Source of the DNA: Gammaproteobacteria bacterium
GTDB taxonomy: Bacteria > Pseudomonadota > Gammaproteobacteria > Pseudomonadales > JAUIET01
Direction: 5' to 3'
NCBI GenBank assembly: GCA_030431775.1
Contig: JAUIHW010000020.1
Location: 1 to 64,000 of the forward strand
Length of the DNA stretch: 64,000 nucleotides
Position numbers and translations under genes: made by a program. Within the stretch, counting starts at the first letter, position 1. Each line of letters begins with the position of its first letter. A model generated the notes under the pieces. That model saw only the letters and a program-made list of their open reading frames with translations. It ran no database searches and was not told where the DNA came from. Below are positions 9,143-18,331 of this stretch, in pieces.

Positions 9143-10393
9143 CTAATGCGCTACGCCGGCGGCACCGTGTTCGTCGATCAGTGCCCCACTGTAAAAGCGG
9201 TCGATGCTGAATGGTTTAGCCAATGGGTGAGCGTCGTCATTTGCAACGGTATCGGCAAACACATAACCGGAGCCTGGGGTGGACTTAAACCCGCCAGTGC
9301 CCCACCCGCAATTGAAATACAAGCCACCCACGGGTGTTTTACTGATAATGGGACAGGCATCCGGGCAGGTATCCACGATACCACCCCATTGGCGATTCAT
9401 ACGCACCCGACTGAACGCTGGAAACAGCTCGCAGATTGCCTGAATAGTGTGCTCGACCACGCTGAAAGATCCACGTTGCCCATAACCGTTGTAGCGATCA
9501 ATCCCGGCGCCGATCACCAAATCTCCTTTGTCAGACTGCGAAATATAGCCATGCACCGCATTGGACATTACCACCGTATCCAGGCACGGACGTAATGGCT
9601 CTGACACCAGCGCCTGCAGGGGATGCGACTCTATTGGCAGCCGCAGACCAGCCATGCCTGCCATCACTCCGGAATTACCCGCGGTCACGCAGGCAACTTT
9701 ATCAGCGCCGATAAAGCCGCGACGGGTTTCGACCCCTGTGACGTTTCCATTGACCACTCTGATGCCGGTTACTTCAGTCTGCTGAATCAGATCGACGCCC
9801 AGTGCATCGGCTGCTCGAGCATATCCCCAGGCAACCGCATCGTGGCGTGCGGTTCCACCTCGTGGCTGCCAGGATGCACCCAGTACGGGGTAACGACTGG
9901 ACTGGGAGCAATTCAGCAGGGGGATTTTTTCTTTGATTTCTGCGGGATTGAGTACCACACCATCAATGCCATTTAATCGATTGGCGTTGACCCGCCGTTC
10001 AATATCCCGCATGTCCTGCAAGCTATGGCCAAGATTGAACACGCCCCGCTGGCTAAACATAACATTGAAATTCAGCTCCTGACTAAGACCTTCCCATAAC
10101 TTTAATGCAAACTCGTAGAGCTGTGCGGCTTCGTCCCAAAGGTAGTTGGAACGGATGATGGTGGTATTGCGGCCAGTATTGCCACCACCGAGATAGCCTT
10201 TCTCCAACACCGCAACTTTACGGATCCCGTGGTTCTTGGCGAGGTAATATGCGGTTGCGAGACCATGCCCACCGCCGCCAACCACGATGACGTCATAGTT
10301 GGATTGCGGGTCGGGACTGCGCCAGGCGGCCGGCCAGTTTTCATGGTGACTCAGGGCGTGCCTTAGCAACCCGAAGGCGGAGTATTTCTGCAT
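9143..10393 (-). CDS. soxB: Sarcosine oxidase beta subunit
   Basis: A 416-residue flavoprotein carrying the FAD-binding [16 protein letters not shown] motif at about residues 37-52 and the [11 protein letters not shown] segment typical of SoxB. His184 in the [11 protein letters not shown] segment matches the position that carries covalent FMN in characterised enzymes. SoxB oxidises sarcosine and sends electrons through FMN to oxygen. It is first of the soxBDAG genes, with about 155 bases between it and the upstream regulator gene, enough room for its own promoter. Confidence 0.95.
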   Translation of the reverse strand: MQKYSAFGLLRHALSHHENWPAAWRSPDPQSNYDVIVVGGGGHGLATAYYLAKNHGIRKVAVLEKGYLGGGNTGRNTTIIRSNYLWDEAAQLYEFALKLWEGLSQELNFNVMFSQRGVFNLGHSLQDMRDIERRVNANRLNGIDGVVLNPAEIKEKIPLLNCSQSSRYPVLGASWQPRGGTARHDAVAWGYARAADALGVDLIQQTEVTGIRVVNGNVTGVETRRGFIGADKVACVTAGNSGVMAGMAGLRLPIESHPLQALVSEPLRPCLDTVVMSNAVHGYISQSDKGDLVIGAGIDRYNGYGQRGSFSVVEHTIQAICELFPAFSRVRMNRQWGGIVDTCPDACPIISKTPVGGLYFNCGWGTGGFKSTPGSGYVFADTVANDDAHPLAKPFSIDRFYSGALIDEHGAAGVAH

Positions 10394-10548
10394 ACGGTAG
10401 TACCAGGTTGGTGTGCTTGCTGGCCGGGTTAAATCGCAAACCGGGGAATTGTACTGCCTTGGGGCAAGGGTGAATCTGGTATGTGCGACGCATCATTATG
10501 GCACAGCGCCATAAGTAACCCCAGGCTGTCAGCGCCAGGCGCCAACCA

Positions 10549-11541
10549 TCAGGGGCGATTGCCACGCCGCTCCTCCCTTGGCGGCCTACCAAACAGTTCA
10601 CTGTAACATTTGCTGAAGTGCGGGGCGGTGGAAAAACCGCAACTGATTGCCACATCGATAACCGGCATACTGGTTTGCAGAAGCAACAGACGTGCGCGAT
10701 GCAGACGCAGTTCCAGATAGTATCTTGAAGGCGCACAGTGCAAATACTTGTGGAATAACCGTTCCAGTTGACGCCGGGAAATGCTGACGTAATCTGCAAC
10801 TTCATCCAGGCTCAACGGCTCTTCGATGTTCGCTTCCATCAACGACACCGCATCGATCAACTTCGGCTGGCTGGCACCGATCAAATGCTGCAGCGGCACC
10901 CGCTGTGCATCTGTCTCCGTGCGTACCCGCTCATAGACGAACTGCTCAGAAACCTCCTGCACCAACTTGGGCCCGTGTATTCTACCCACCAGATTGAGCA
11001 TCATATCCATGGAACTGACGCCACCGGAACAGGTATAGCGATCACGATCAACCACGAACAAACGTGAACACAATTGAATATTGGGGAACTTCTCACGCAT
11101 GCTGTGCATGTTTTCCCAATGGACTGTGCAGCGATACTCGTTCAGCAAACCAGCAGCCGCCAGCACGTAGGTGCCGGTACACATTGCACCAAGCGGGACC
11201 TGCCGCTTGGCAAACTCGCGCAGCACTTCAAGCACATTGCTATTAGTGTATTTGTCGACATCGATGCCCCCACAGACGAGCAGCATATCTGGGTTGCGCT
11301 GGGCGGCGAGCGGACCGTCGACCTGCATCTGAAGTCCGTCGCTGGATACTGCAGGCTCTCCGCCCGGTGTCACGACAGACCAGGTATACAGCTGTCGGCC
11401 GCTTTGCCGGTTTGCCATGCGTAGCACAGCAATGGCGTTAGCAAAGGTCAGCAAAGTGTACTGGGGCATCATCAGGAATGCCACGTGCACAGGCTTATCG
11501 TCGGCGTTGTTACTTATTGTAACAAGTGGTTGTTGCGCCAC
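10549..11541 (-). CDS. GlxA/GbdR-like transcriptional regulator (DJ-1/PfpI domain plus AraC DNA-binding domain)
   Basis: A 330-residue regulator with an N-terminal DJ-1/PfpI-like ligand domain (about residues 15-190, cysteine elbow in GAMCTGTYVLAAAGLL) and a C-terminal AraC double helix-turn-helix (SLDEVADYVSISRRQLERLF, followed by a second motif around IDVAISCGFSTAPHFSKCY). GbdR, the activator of glycine betaine catabolism in Pseudomonas, has this architecture. Its place between the serine deaminase and soxB strongly suggests that it controls the cluster in response to betaine or dimethylglycine. No operator could be defined by eye. Confidence 0.88.
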   Translation of the reverse strand: MAQQPLVTISNNADDKPVHVAFLMMPQYTLLTFANAIAVLRMANRQSGRQLYTWSVVTPGGEPAVSSDGLQMQVDGPLAAQRNPDMLLVCGGIDVDKYTNSNVLEVLREFAKRQVPLGAMCTGTYVLAAAGLLNEYRCTVHWENMHSMREKFPNIQLCSRLFVVDRDRYTCSGGVSSMDMMLNLVGRIHGPKLVQEVSEQFVYERVRTETDAQRVPLQHLIGASQPKLIDAVSLMEANIEEPLSLDEVADYVSISRRQLERLFHKYLHCAPSRYYLELRLHRARLLLLQTSMPVIDVAISCGFSTAPHFSKCYSELFGRPPREERRGNRP

Positions 11542-11683
11542 TAACAGAGCTCGTCAAACAAGGTGGCACCGCGGTATGCAGTGTCAAAACAGGCGGATTA
11601 TATCTTGCTTGGGCACCAGGTTCGCAATAGGTATTAGTGAGAGTTCTGGCAGCACTAAATGCACTCGCAGTTCCTTAGAGCCG

Positions 11684-13057
11684 CTAGCATTCGATCACAT
11701 TAACTGCCAGACCACCGCGCGATGTTTCCTTGTATTTATCCATCATGTCTTTGCCGGTGTCACGCATGGTACGAATAACATCGTCAAGGGATACGTAATG
11801 GCTGCCATCACCGCGCAAGGCCATCTGGGCGGCGTTGATTGCCTTGGCGGCCGCGATAGCGTTCCGTTCAATGCAGGGTATTTGCACCAGACCACCAATC
11901 GGGTCGCAGGTCAGGCCAAGATTATGTTCCAGCCCTATTTCAGCCGCATTTTCTACTTGTTCGGGAGTCGCCCCCAACACTTCTGCCAGGCCTGCTGCTG
12001 CCATTGCACAGGCTGAACCGACTTCACCCTGGCAGCCAACCTCCGCTCCGGAAATAGAGGCGTTCTTTTTACACAATATGCCTATTGCTGCGGCAGCGAG
12101 CAGAAAGTCGCACACGTCCTTGGCTTGCGGGTTGTCACTGAAGCGCATATAAAAACGTAAGACCGCTGGTACGATTCCAGCGGCGCCATTGGTCGGCGCA
12201 GTCACCATTCGTCCACCGGCAGCATTTTCCTCGTTAACCGCCAGTGCGTACAGATTCACCCAATCCATCGCGGTGAACGACGAGCTGATGAGGTTGTCAG
12301 CAGTCGTGGTCAATGAACGATGGAAGCTTTGCGCACGGCGTTTGACGTTCAAACCACCCGGTAGCTGCCCCTGCTGTTGCAGCCCGCGATCTATACAGCT
12401 GTCCATGGCTTGCCAGATGGTCGCCAGTTTACGGCGAATCTCAACTTCACTTCGCTGTACTTTCTCATTTTCCAAAATCAGTTCACTGACCCTTAGGTCG
12501 TGCTGTTTGCAAAGCGCTAGTAACTCCTCGGCTGACGAAAACGGGTAAGGACTGTTGGGTATCTCGATGGTGGGTTCTGCTTCTTCCAGCGCACCGTCCT
12601 TAACAATAAAGCCGCCACCGACCGAATAATAAGTTTGCCTGGACAGTTCGCTGCCACCCGCATGGGCCACTAAAGACATGCCATTGGGGTGGAATGGCAG
12701 CTCCTGTTCATGAAAGATCATCTGACTGTCTACGTCAAAATCAATCCACCGGCTACTGGCCAGGTGCAGCCGGCCTGATGCCCGCGTATTTTCAAGTAAC
12801 TCACTGAGCAAATCCGGGTCGACTGTGTGCGGTTCAAAGCCCATGAGCCCTGCCAGACAGGCTCGGTCGGTACCATGCCCTCGTCCGGTGGAGCTTAGGG
12901 AACCGTACAGATGAATGTCGACAGTACTGAGCCGATCCAAGAGCCTGCCATGCTGCAATTCATTAACAAACTCAACCGCGGCCTTCATTGGCCCCATGGT
13001 GTGTGAGCTCGAGGGGCCAATGCCGATCTTGAACAGGTCAAAGACGCTGATATCCAT
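11684..13057 (-). CDS. sdaA: L-serine ammonia-lyase (serine deaminase)
   Basis: A 457-residue single-chain iron-sulfur L-serine dehydratase, with the beta-domain start ISVFDLFKIGIGPSSSHTMGP and alpha-domain GCQGEVGSACAMAAAG and LGLTCDPIGGLVQIPC. These cysteine-bearing segments belong to the [4Fe-4S] site that binds serine. It converts L-serine to pyruvate and ammonia. In this cluster it would drain serine made from the glycine and methylene-THF released by sarcosine oxidase, and so link betaine breakdown to central metabolism. It starts 22 bases behind the HD-domain gene. Confidence 0.95.
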   Translation of the reverse strand: MDISVFDLFKIGIGPSSSHTMGPMKAAVEFVNELQHGRLLDRLSTVDIHLYGSLSSTGRGHGTDRACLAGLMGFEPHTVDPDLLSELLENTRASGRLHLASSRWIDFDVDSQMIFHEQELPFHPNGMSLVAHAGGSELSRQTYYSVGGGFIVKDGALEEAEPTIEIPNSPYPFSSAEELLALCKQHDLRVSELILENEKVQRSEVEIRRKLATIWQAMDSCIDRGLQQQGQLPGGLNVKRRAQSFHRSLTTTADNLISSSFTAMDWVNLYALAVNEENAAGGRMVTAPTNGAAGIVPAVLRFYMRFSDNPQAKDVCDFLLAAAAIGILCKKNASISGAEVGCQGEVGSACAMAAAGLAEVLGATPEQVENAAEIGLEHNLGLTCDPIGGLVQIPCIERNAIAAAKAINAAQMALRGDGSHYVSLDDVIRTMRDTGKDMMDKYKETSRGGLAVNVIEC

Positions 13058-13079
13058 TCTTGTCTATCTTAAATGTTGG

Positions 13080-13655
13080 TCAAACAAATTCCCGGGGCTC
13101 GCGAGCAAACAGGGCTCTGACCATCGGTTCAAAGTGGCTCAGCGGCTTGCTAGGGAAATCCGGATCAAAGGAGCACTGATCCCAGCGCTCACAGAAATCC
13201 ACACAGGCCTGATAATAAGGATTGTCGCGGAAGCGGTCGCGCGCATTGCGGTCACGATCGTAATGGTGAAACCAGTAGTAGCCTTGGAATAAGCCATGGT
13301 GGGCAACCACCCAGTAATTTTGTTCGCTGACATAGGGCCTCAACAGCGCAGCGGCTATTTGAGAATGATTAGCCGGGCCCAGCACATCGCCGATGTCGTG
13401 TAACAAGGCGCAGACGATGGTTTCCTGATCCGCGCCGTCCAGTTCGGCGCGAGTTGCCGTTTGCAGCGCATGCTCCAGGCGGCTGATGCGATAAGGCGAT
13501 TCACCTTCCATTTGCTCGAGCCAGCCAAGCGCTCGGTCTGCGATCTGCTGGCTATTGCTGGCCTCATGGGCAAACACCAAATCGTATTCACTGCGCGTGC
13601 CCTGATCCATCGCTGTGAAGCTGACTTTTTTTGTTGTTTGTGAATCTGCAGGCAT
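13080..13655 (-). CDS. HD-domain protein (COG4341-like), possible diiron oxygenase or phosphohydrolase
   Basis: A 191-residue HD-superfamily protein. Visible metal-ligand candidates are H62 (LEHALQTA), H86-D87 (LLHDIGD), H97, H119/H120 (VAHHG) and D159 (ERWDQ). This spacing resembles the predicted phosphohydrolases that include PhnZ and TmpB, mixed-valent diiron oxygenases acting on small aminophosphonates, one of which yields glycine betaine as product. The lysine found after the fourth histidine in some of these oxygenases is not obvious here. It sits between the corrinoid reactivator (gap three bases) and serine deaminase, so a role linked to N-methylated amines is likely, but the reaction is unknown. 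Confidence 0.75.
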   Translation of the reverse strand: MPADSQTTKKVSFTAMDQGTRSEYDLVFAHEASNSQQIADRALGWLEQMEGESPYRISRLEHALQTATRAELDGADQETIVCALLHDIGDVLGPANHSQIAAALLRPYVSEQNYWVVAHHGLFQGYYWFHHYDRDRNARDRFRDNPYYQACVDFCERWDQCSFDPDFPSKPLSHFEPMVRALFAREPREFV

Positions 13656-13658
13656 CTT

Positions 13659-15677
13659 CTATCTCCGGTTACGCCGCCTGCGAGAACGGCCGCTGTTGAC
13701 GGGCTGTGCGTGCAGCGGCTTTGCAACTGGCCTGTTCACTTCGCGGAACAGATTATCAAATGGATCGGACTTATTGGGAAAGGCCATCGCGTCGACGAAG
13801 TACTCCTGAAACTTTGCCTCAACCGCTGTCTCGATCTTCGTGATTCGCCTGACCTGTTGTTCAATCCTATCACGTGCTGCGCTGTTGAGCAGTGCAATCC
13901 GGGCCCCCGTTCCGGCCGCATTACCCGCTGAAGAAACCTTATCGAGTGGGCAATCAGGAATCAACCCGAGTACCATGGCGTGTTTCACGTCAATGTGGCT
14001 GCCGAATGCGCCGGCCAGACGGATACGATCCACTCTTGCAGTGCCCATGTGGTCCATGAGTAATTTGGCGCCCGCATACAAAGCGGCCTTGGCCAGCTGA
14101 ATCTGCCTGACATCATTCTGGGTGACACTGATCGTCACCGTGCCATTATTGAGTACATAGGCAAAGGTTCGCTCGTGAGGCACTATCCGCGTCGACTTGT
14201 CTGTCAGCGACCCATCAATGACCCCGTCTTCACTAATAATGCCGGAAAGATACATTTCCGCGACCACCTCAATAATGCCGGACCCACAGATACCAGTGAC
14301 CCCGGTTGCGGCGCTCTGCTCAGCAAATCCTTCCTCATCGGACCACGGCTCACAGCCTATAACTTTGAAACGCGGTTCGAGCGTGACGGGGTCAATGCGC
14401 ACTCGCTCGATCGCGCCGGCGGCGGCGCGCTGCCCCGAACTGATCTGTGCGCCTTCAAAGGCCGGCCCTGTTGGGCTGGAGCAGGCCAGAAGTTGGCTGG
14501 AATTACCCAGCACAATCTCGGCATTGGTGCCCACATCAACCAGCAGGCTGATTTCATCCAGAGTGGCTGGCTCCTCAGCCAAAATAACACCGGCCGTATC
14601 GGCCCCCACATGACCGGCAATGCAAGGCAACACATAAGCGCGAGCACCGCTATTCATCTCCAGGTTCAAATCAGAGGCTTTACAGCGCAATGCCGAGTCG
14701 CTTGCCAGCGCAAAGGGAGCCCCGCCGAGCTCCACCGGATTAATGCCCAACAGCAAATGGTGCATCACCGGATTAGCAACCAGGCTGATTTCCAGGACCT
14801 CCGAGCGCTTAACCCCGGCTGCTTCGCAAACGTCGCCCACCAATTTATTGAGTGCCGCCTGAATGGCCTCAGTCATTTGCCGCGCTCCTTCAGGCTGCAT
14901 CATCACGTAGGAGACCCTGCTCATCAGGTCTTCGCCAAAGCGAATCTGTGGGTTCATAAGGCTCGCTGAGGCCAGCACCTCCCCACTCACGAGGCTGAGC
15001 AGATGCGCAGCAACAGTAGTAGAGCCAACATCCACGGCAACGCCGAGGGCTTGTTCCTGCAGACCGGGCCAAATCGCGATGATTTGCTGATGGCGGTAAA
15101 CCGCAACAGTCACAAACCAGTCTCCGTTGCGAATGGTTTGCTGAAGCGCAGGCAGCAATGCGAAGTCGACTTGCAGTTCAGGAAGCGCCCACTCGCTCGA
15201 CAATGCATCCAGCAGTCTTTGTAAATCGCCTTTTGGATTGTGCATATCCGCCTGAGCGACTTGCACTGAATACAAATGAATGGTGGGGTCGATGTCAATG
15301 GAGCGAAACTCCGCATCTTTTCGAACCACCTGCCGATGAACCTGGCTTTCAGCCGGTACATCAATGACAACATCACCCTGTAGCAGCGTGTGGCAGCTCA
15401 GTCGCCGCCCAGCAAGCAACGGTTTTTTACGTCTGCTGTAGTGTTTTTCAGTTTCCGAGAAGGGAGACAGGTGTGACTCTGACGACACCAGATTGTGCTT
15501 TGGGAACTCCCCAGCAGTACACACGATCTGGCAACGACCGCACAGCCCACGTCCACCGCAGATCGAATCGATATCGACACCAAGTTGACGCGCAGCGTCC
15601 AGTAGCGGAGTACCCAGCGGGAATTCACCGCGTTTACCTGACGGCGTGAAGACAACTTTAGCAGTATCCCCGCTCAT
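13659..15677 (-). CDS. Corrinoid activation protein, 2Fe-2S ferredoxin plus ASKHA (DUF4445) domains, RamA/RACo type
   Basis: About 672 residues from the ATG at 15677 (MSGDTAKVVFTP); a longer frame exists but would run into the upstream methyltransferase gene. The N-terminal ferredoxin has cysteines C40, C46, C49 and C95 (CGGRGLCGRC ... SCH). The remainder is an acetate/sugar kinase-like ASKHA domain (VAVDVGSTTVAAHLL, LLVDVGTNAEIVLG, ITGICGSGIIEVVAEMY). Such proteins use ATP and electrons to reduce cob(II)alamin back to the active Co(I) state. The protein ends in an arginine-rich tail (GRSRRRRNRR). It follows the methyl-THF:corrinoid methyltransferase by seven bases. Confidence 0.92.
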   Translation of the reverse strand: MSGDTAKVVFTPSGKRGEFPLGTPLLDAARQLGVDIDSICGGRGLCGRCQIVCTAGEFPKHNLVSSESHLSPFSETEKHYSRRKKPLLAGRRLSCHTLLQGDVVIDVPAESQVHRQVVRKDAEFRSIDIDPTIHLYSVQVAQADMHNPKGDLQRLLDALSSEWALPELQVDFALLPALQQTIRNGDWFVTVAVYRHQQIIAIWPGLQEQALGVAVDVGSTTVAAHLLSLVSGEVLASASLMNPQIRFGEDLMSRVSYVMMQPEGARQMTEAIQAALNKLVGDVCEAAGVKRSEVLEISLVANPVMHHLLLGINPVELGGAPFALASDSALRCKASDLNLEMNSGARAYVLPCIAGHVGADTAGVILAEEPATLDEISLLVDVGTNAEIVLGNSSQLLACSSPTGPAFEGAQISSGQRAAAGAIERVRIDPVTLEPRFKVIGCEPWSDEEGFAEQSAATGVTGICGSGIIEVVAEMYLSGIISEDGVIDGSLTDKSTRIVPHERTFAYVLNNGTVTISVTQNDVRQIQLAKAALYAGAKLLMDHMGTARVDRIRLAGAFGSHIDVKHAMVLGLIPDCPLDKVSSAGNAAGTGARIALLNSAARDRIEQQVRRITKIETAVEAKFQEYFVDAMAFPNKSDPFDNLFREVNRPVAKPLHAQPVNSGRSRRRRNRR

Positions 15678-15684
15678 TGGATGC

Positions 15685-16596
15685 TCAGGCGCGTCTTCGC
15701 CGGCGTGGTCGGTCCCCTCGCGCTCCCATGGCTGCGCCGGATGCATCGGTAACCGGCTCCCGGTAGGCTTTAATCCAATTGGTACAATCGGGGTCATGAC
15801 CCATCATCACATCAGCGCCGCGCACAGCCTGCATGACCTCCGGGTGCAGCGGGCTGGTAATCGCCGACGTTAATCCCGCACCAATTGCCATGGTCAGAAA
15901 TGCACTGTTAATACCATTGCGGTTGGGCAGTCCGAAGCTGACATTGGAGGCACCGCAGGTTGTATTAACCTGCAATTCATCACGCAAGCGCTTCACAACG
16001 TGCATCACCTGACGTCCTGCGGTATTGATTGCACCGATCGGCATTACCAGGGGATCAACGACGACATCACTGCGATCTATGCCATAGTCTGCGGCGCGCT
16101 CTACGATTTTTTTTGCCACCAGAAAGCGTTCATCCGGGTCCTCGGAAATACCGGTTTCATCGTTGGAAATGGCCACGACGGCAGCCCCATGCCTGGCGAC
16201 CAGCGGCAGTACACGCTCCAAAACTTCGTCTTCCCCGGTTACCGAGTTCACCAATGCCTTACCGTTATAGACACTCAGACCACGCTCTAGAGCCTCGATA
16301 ATGGACGAGTCAATGCTGATTGGCACATCGGTGATGGACTGCACCAGCTGGATGGCCTGGGCCAGTAAGGCTGGCTCGTCGGCCAATGGAATGCCTGCAT
16401 TGACATCCAGCATGTGTGCCCCGGCCTCGACTTGTGCGATGGCATCTGCCTCAACTCGACTGAAGTCGCCAGCTTTCATCTCCTCTGCCAGTATTTTTCG
16501 CCCGGTAGGGTTGATCCGCTCACCAATAATCACAAAGGGCTGATCGAAACCAATTTTCACTTCTTTGCTGGCAGAAGAAACTATTGTGGTGGTCAT
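15685..16596 (-). CDS. Methyltetrahydrofolate:corrinoid methyltransferase (pterin-binding, AcsE/MtrH-like)
   Basis: A 303-residue pterin-binding TIM-barrel protein. It shows FVIIGERINPTGRKIL at the start, AGAHMLDVNAG, ISIDSS, LVNSVTGE and NTTCGASNVSFGLPNR, all hallmarks of the folate/corrinoid methyltransferases. It would move the methyl group from the methyl-corrinoid protein to tetrahydrofolate. It ends in a strongly basic tail (GARGDRPRRRRRA) beyond the folded domain. It lies 38 bases behind the small PF13769-like gene. Confidence 0.94.
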   Translation of the reverse strand: MTTTIVSSASKEVKIGFDQPFVIIGERINPTGRKILAEEMKAGDFSRVEADAIAQVEAGAHMLDVNAGIPLADEPALLAQAIQLVQSITDVPISIDSSIIEALERGLSVYNGKALVNSVTGEDEVLERVLPLVARHGAAVVAISNDETGISEDPDERFLVAKKIVERAADYGIDRSDVVVDPLVMPIGAINTAGRQVMHVVKRLRDELQVNTTCGASNVSFGLPNRNGINSAFLTMAIGAGLTSAITSPLHPEVMQAVRGADVMMGHDPDCTNWIKAYREPVTDASGAAMGARGDRPRRRRRA

Positions 16597-16634
16597 GTAT
16601 TACTCCAATGTGGGCTGGTTTACGCGGGTGCAGC

Positions 16635-16940
16635 TCAATCGTTCTGCTGCAGGCCTTTATTACGAATTAAGCGTTCCAGATCTTCGTCAGTGAATGAAGA
16701 CTCAAGCTGTTGTACTGCTGCGGTTGCTATTTCCTGCATGTTTGACTCACCGCGAAGGTCATCGTATTCGCGGCGCCAGTCTTCAAGGTATTGCTCACTG
16801 CTACCTTTGCCTGCGCGCATGGCAGCGCGATCGATCGCCTCCTGGAAGCGCGCGCTCAGCATTGCCTTGGCCCGCTGGCGGCCTTTTCGGACCATTATTT
16901 GTGATGGTATATCTCGCCAGAAGATAGTGATTTTCTGCAT
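16635..16940 (-). CDS. Small PF13769-like ('virulence factor' family) protein of the corrinoid operon
   Basis: A 101-residue protein beginning KITIFWRDIPSQIMVRKGRQ and rich in charged helical sequence. It resembles the family annotated as 'virulence factor' (PF13769), whose name is not informative; I recall it being found beside MttB-type methyltransferases and DUF1638 genes. No catalytic or membrane feature is visible. It lies two bases after the DUF1638 stop and before the methyl-THF methyltransferase, so it is almost certainly part of the corrinoid methyl-transfer unit. Confidence 0.75.
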   Translation of the reverse strand: MQKITIFWRDIPSQIMVRKGRQRAKAMLSARFQEAIDRAAMRAGKGSSEQYLEDWRREYDDLRGESNMQEIATAAVQQLESSFTDEDLERLIRNKGLQQND

Positions 16941-16942
16941 GC

Positions 16943-17557
16943 TTACCCAACCTTCGCGATCAACTTGTTTTTCAGAGCCGACTCCAGACCACTGTAACCA
17001 GTGTAATGACTGCTGAATGGAAGGCCAAGATAAGCTGCAGCAGACTGCGCCTTATCCAGCACATCAATGTCTTCAGTCTGCGCCAGATAGGTAAGCTTGG
17101 TGTAATTGGCAAACAGCATTTCCTTCAACTCAGGGTGTTTATCCAAGCGATATCCTCGGATGATAAGACGCTCAAAATGTCGGGCTAGGAAGTCAGTCAA
17201 ATAGAAAGTACCTGGCTCTGCTTCGGCCATGGCCGAGAACTGTGCTTCGCCAGCAAAGAATGCGTAGCAATGCGCACCCGGCAAGCGCGCCAGTCCATAC
17301 TCTTCACACAGTGCGTCAATTGCTCCTCCTGAGCCGCAATCAGCATAGCCGACGAAGAGCTGAGCGTATTGCGGGCGCAGTTGATCAATTCGGCTTCTGA
17401 GTTTATCCGCGATCTTTTCCGGGTGGTTGTGCAGCTCAGCATCCAGACAGCTGAGGTGTATATGTTGCCAGTTATTTAAACGCCTAAGCGCCTGTAATTC
17501 CTTCGCCAGTGCGCCACAGGCTATTATCGCGATGCCGGTGGCGCAGGGCTCAGCCAC
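16943..17557 (-). CDS. DUF1638 protein of the corrinoid methyltransferase operon
   Basis: About 204 residues from a GTG at 17557, which overlaps the corrinoid-protein stop by eight bases (GTGGCTGA); longer starts would overlap the corrinoid gene by more than 100 bases. The sequence has several Cys/Gly patches, EPCATGIAIIACGALAKEL near the start and FVGYADCGSGGAIDALCEEY in the middle, which could bind a metal or cofactor. Family function is unknown. Its location directly behind the corrinoid protein suggests a part in cobalamin loading, corrinoid protein maturation or methyl transfer; this is inference from context. Confidence 0.82.
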   Translation of the reverse strand: MAEPCATGIAIIACGALAKELQALRRLNNWQHIHLSCLDAELHNHPEKIADKLRSRIDQLRPQYAQLFVGYADCGSGGAIDALCEEYGLARLPGAHCYAFFAGEAQFSAMAEAEPGTFYLTDFLARHFERLIIRGYRLDKHPELKEMLFANYTKLTYLAQTEDIDVLDKAQSAAAYLGLPFSSHYTGYSGLESALKNKLIAKVG

Positions 17558-18278
17558 CAGCAGCCGCTCGCTTTTCTGCAACCAGCCGCACACCAGTTTC
17601 CGATGCCTCGGCCGCATCACGACAGTAAGCATCAGCACCGACCGCTTCACCAAATTCCTCATTCAGCGGCGCACCACCCACCATAACGATATAATCGTCG
17701 CGAAGCCCTTTTTCTTGCAAAGCGTCTATAACGACTTTCATGTAGGGCATGGTTGTGGTGAGCAGAGCCGACATACCAAGGACGTCAGGCTTATGGGCTT
17801 CAAGAGCTTCAAGATAGTCTTCGACAGCATTGTTGATACCGATGTCAGTAACATCAAAGCCCGCACCTTCCATCATCATGCCCACCAGATTTTTTCCAAT
17901 GTCATGAATATCGCCTTTCACCGTTCCTATAACCATGGTGCCGACCGGTTTGGCGCCTGTTTCGGCCAATAATGGCCGCAGAATAGCCATGCCACCCTTC
18001 ATTGCGTTGGCCGCGAGTAGCACTTCGGGAACAAATAAAATACCATCGCGGAAATCAATGCCAACAATAGTCATACCTCCAACCAGGGCTTCGGCCAATA
18101 CCTTGTCGGCTGGCCATCCCCGATCCAACAGGATTTGGGTGCCCTCCTCAATCTCTTCCTTGAGACCATCGTACAGGTCGTCATGCATCTGTTCGACTAA
18201 TTCCTCATCGGACAGCTCTGACAGAATTATCTCTTCTTCGTCGTCAGGGCCATTGGGGTCGTTCACGTCATCGTTCAT
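17550..18278 (-). CDS. Corrinoid (cobalamin-binding) protein, MttC-like
   Basis: A 242-residue cobalamin carrier with an N-terminal helical cap domain and a C-terminal B12-binding Rossmann domain. The cobalt-ligand motif DxHxxG is D123-I-H125-D-I-G128, followed by VLGMSALLTTTMPYMK and VMVGGAPLN, the usual SxL and GG motifs. It would shuttle a methyl group from the MttB-type enzyme to the methyl-THF methyltransferase. The N-terminus is exceptionally acidic (20 Asp/Glu and one Lys in the first 45 residues). It lies 53 bases behind the MttB-like gene. Confidence 0.95.
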   Translation of the reverse strand: MNDDVNDPNGPDDEEEIILSELSDEELVEQMHDDLYDGLKEEIEEGTQILLDRGWPADKVLAEALVGGMTIVGIDFRDGILFVPEVLLAANAMKGGMAILRPLLAETGAKPVGTMVIGTVKGDIHDIGKNLVGMMMEGAGFDVTDIGINNAVEDYLEALEAHKPDVLGMSALLTTTMPYMKVVIDALQEKGLRDDYIVMVGGAPLNEEFGEAVGADAYCRDAAEASETGVRLVAEKRAAAGG

Positions 18279-18331
18279 CTGGCATGCCTCGGTTTAGTTG
18301 CGCTGTGCAAAGTTTATTGTGATCGCGGATT

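Noticed and set aside
15677-15797. Longer N-terminus for the corrinoid reactivator
   Set aside because: The extra 40 residues would be encoded inside the upstream methyltransferase gene and have no ferredoxin-like sequence.
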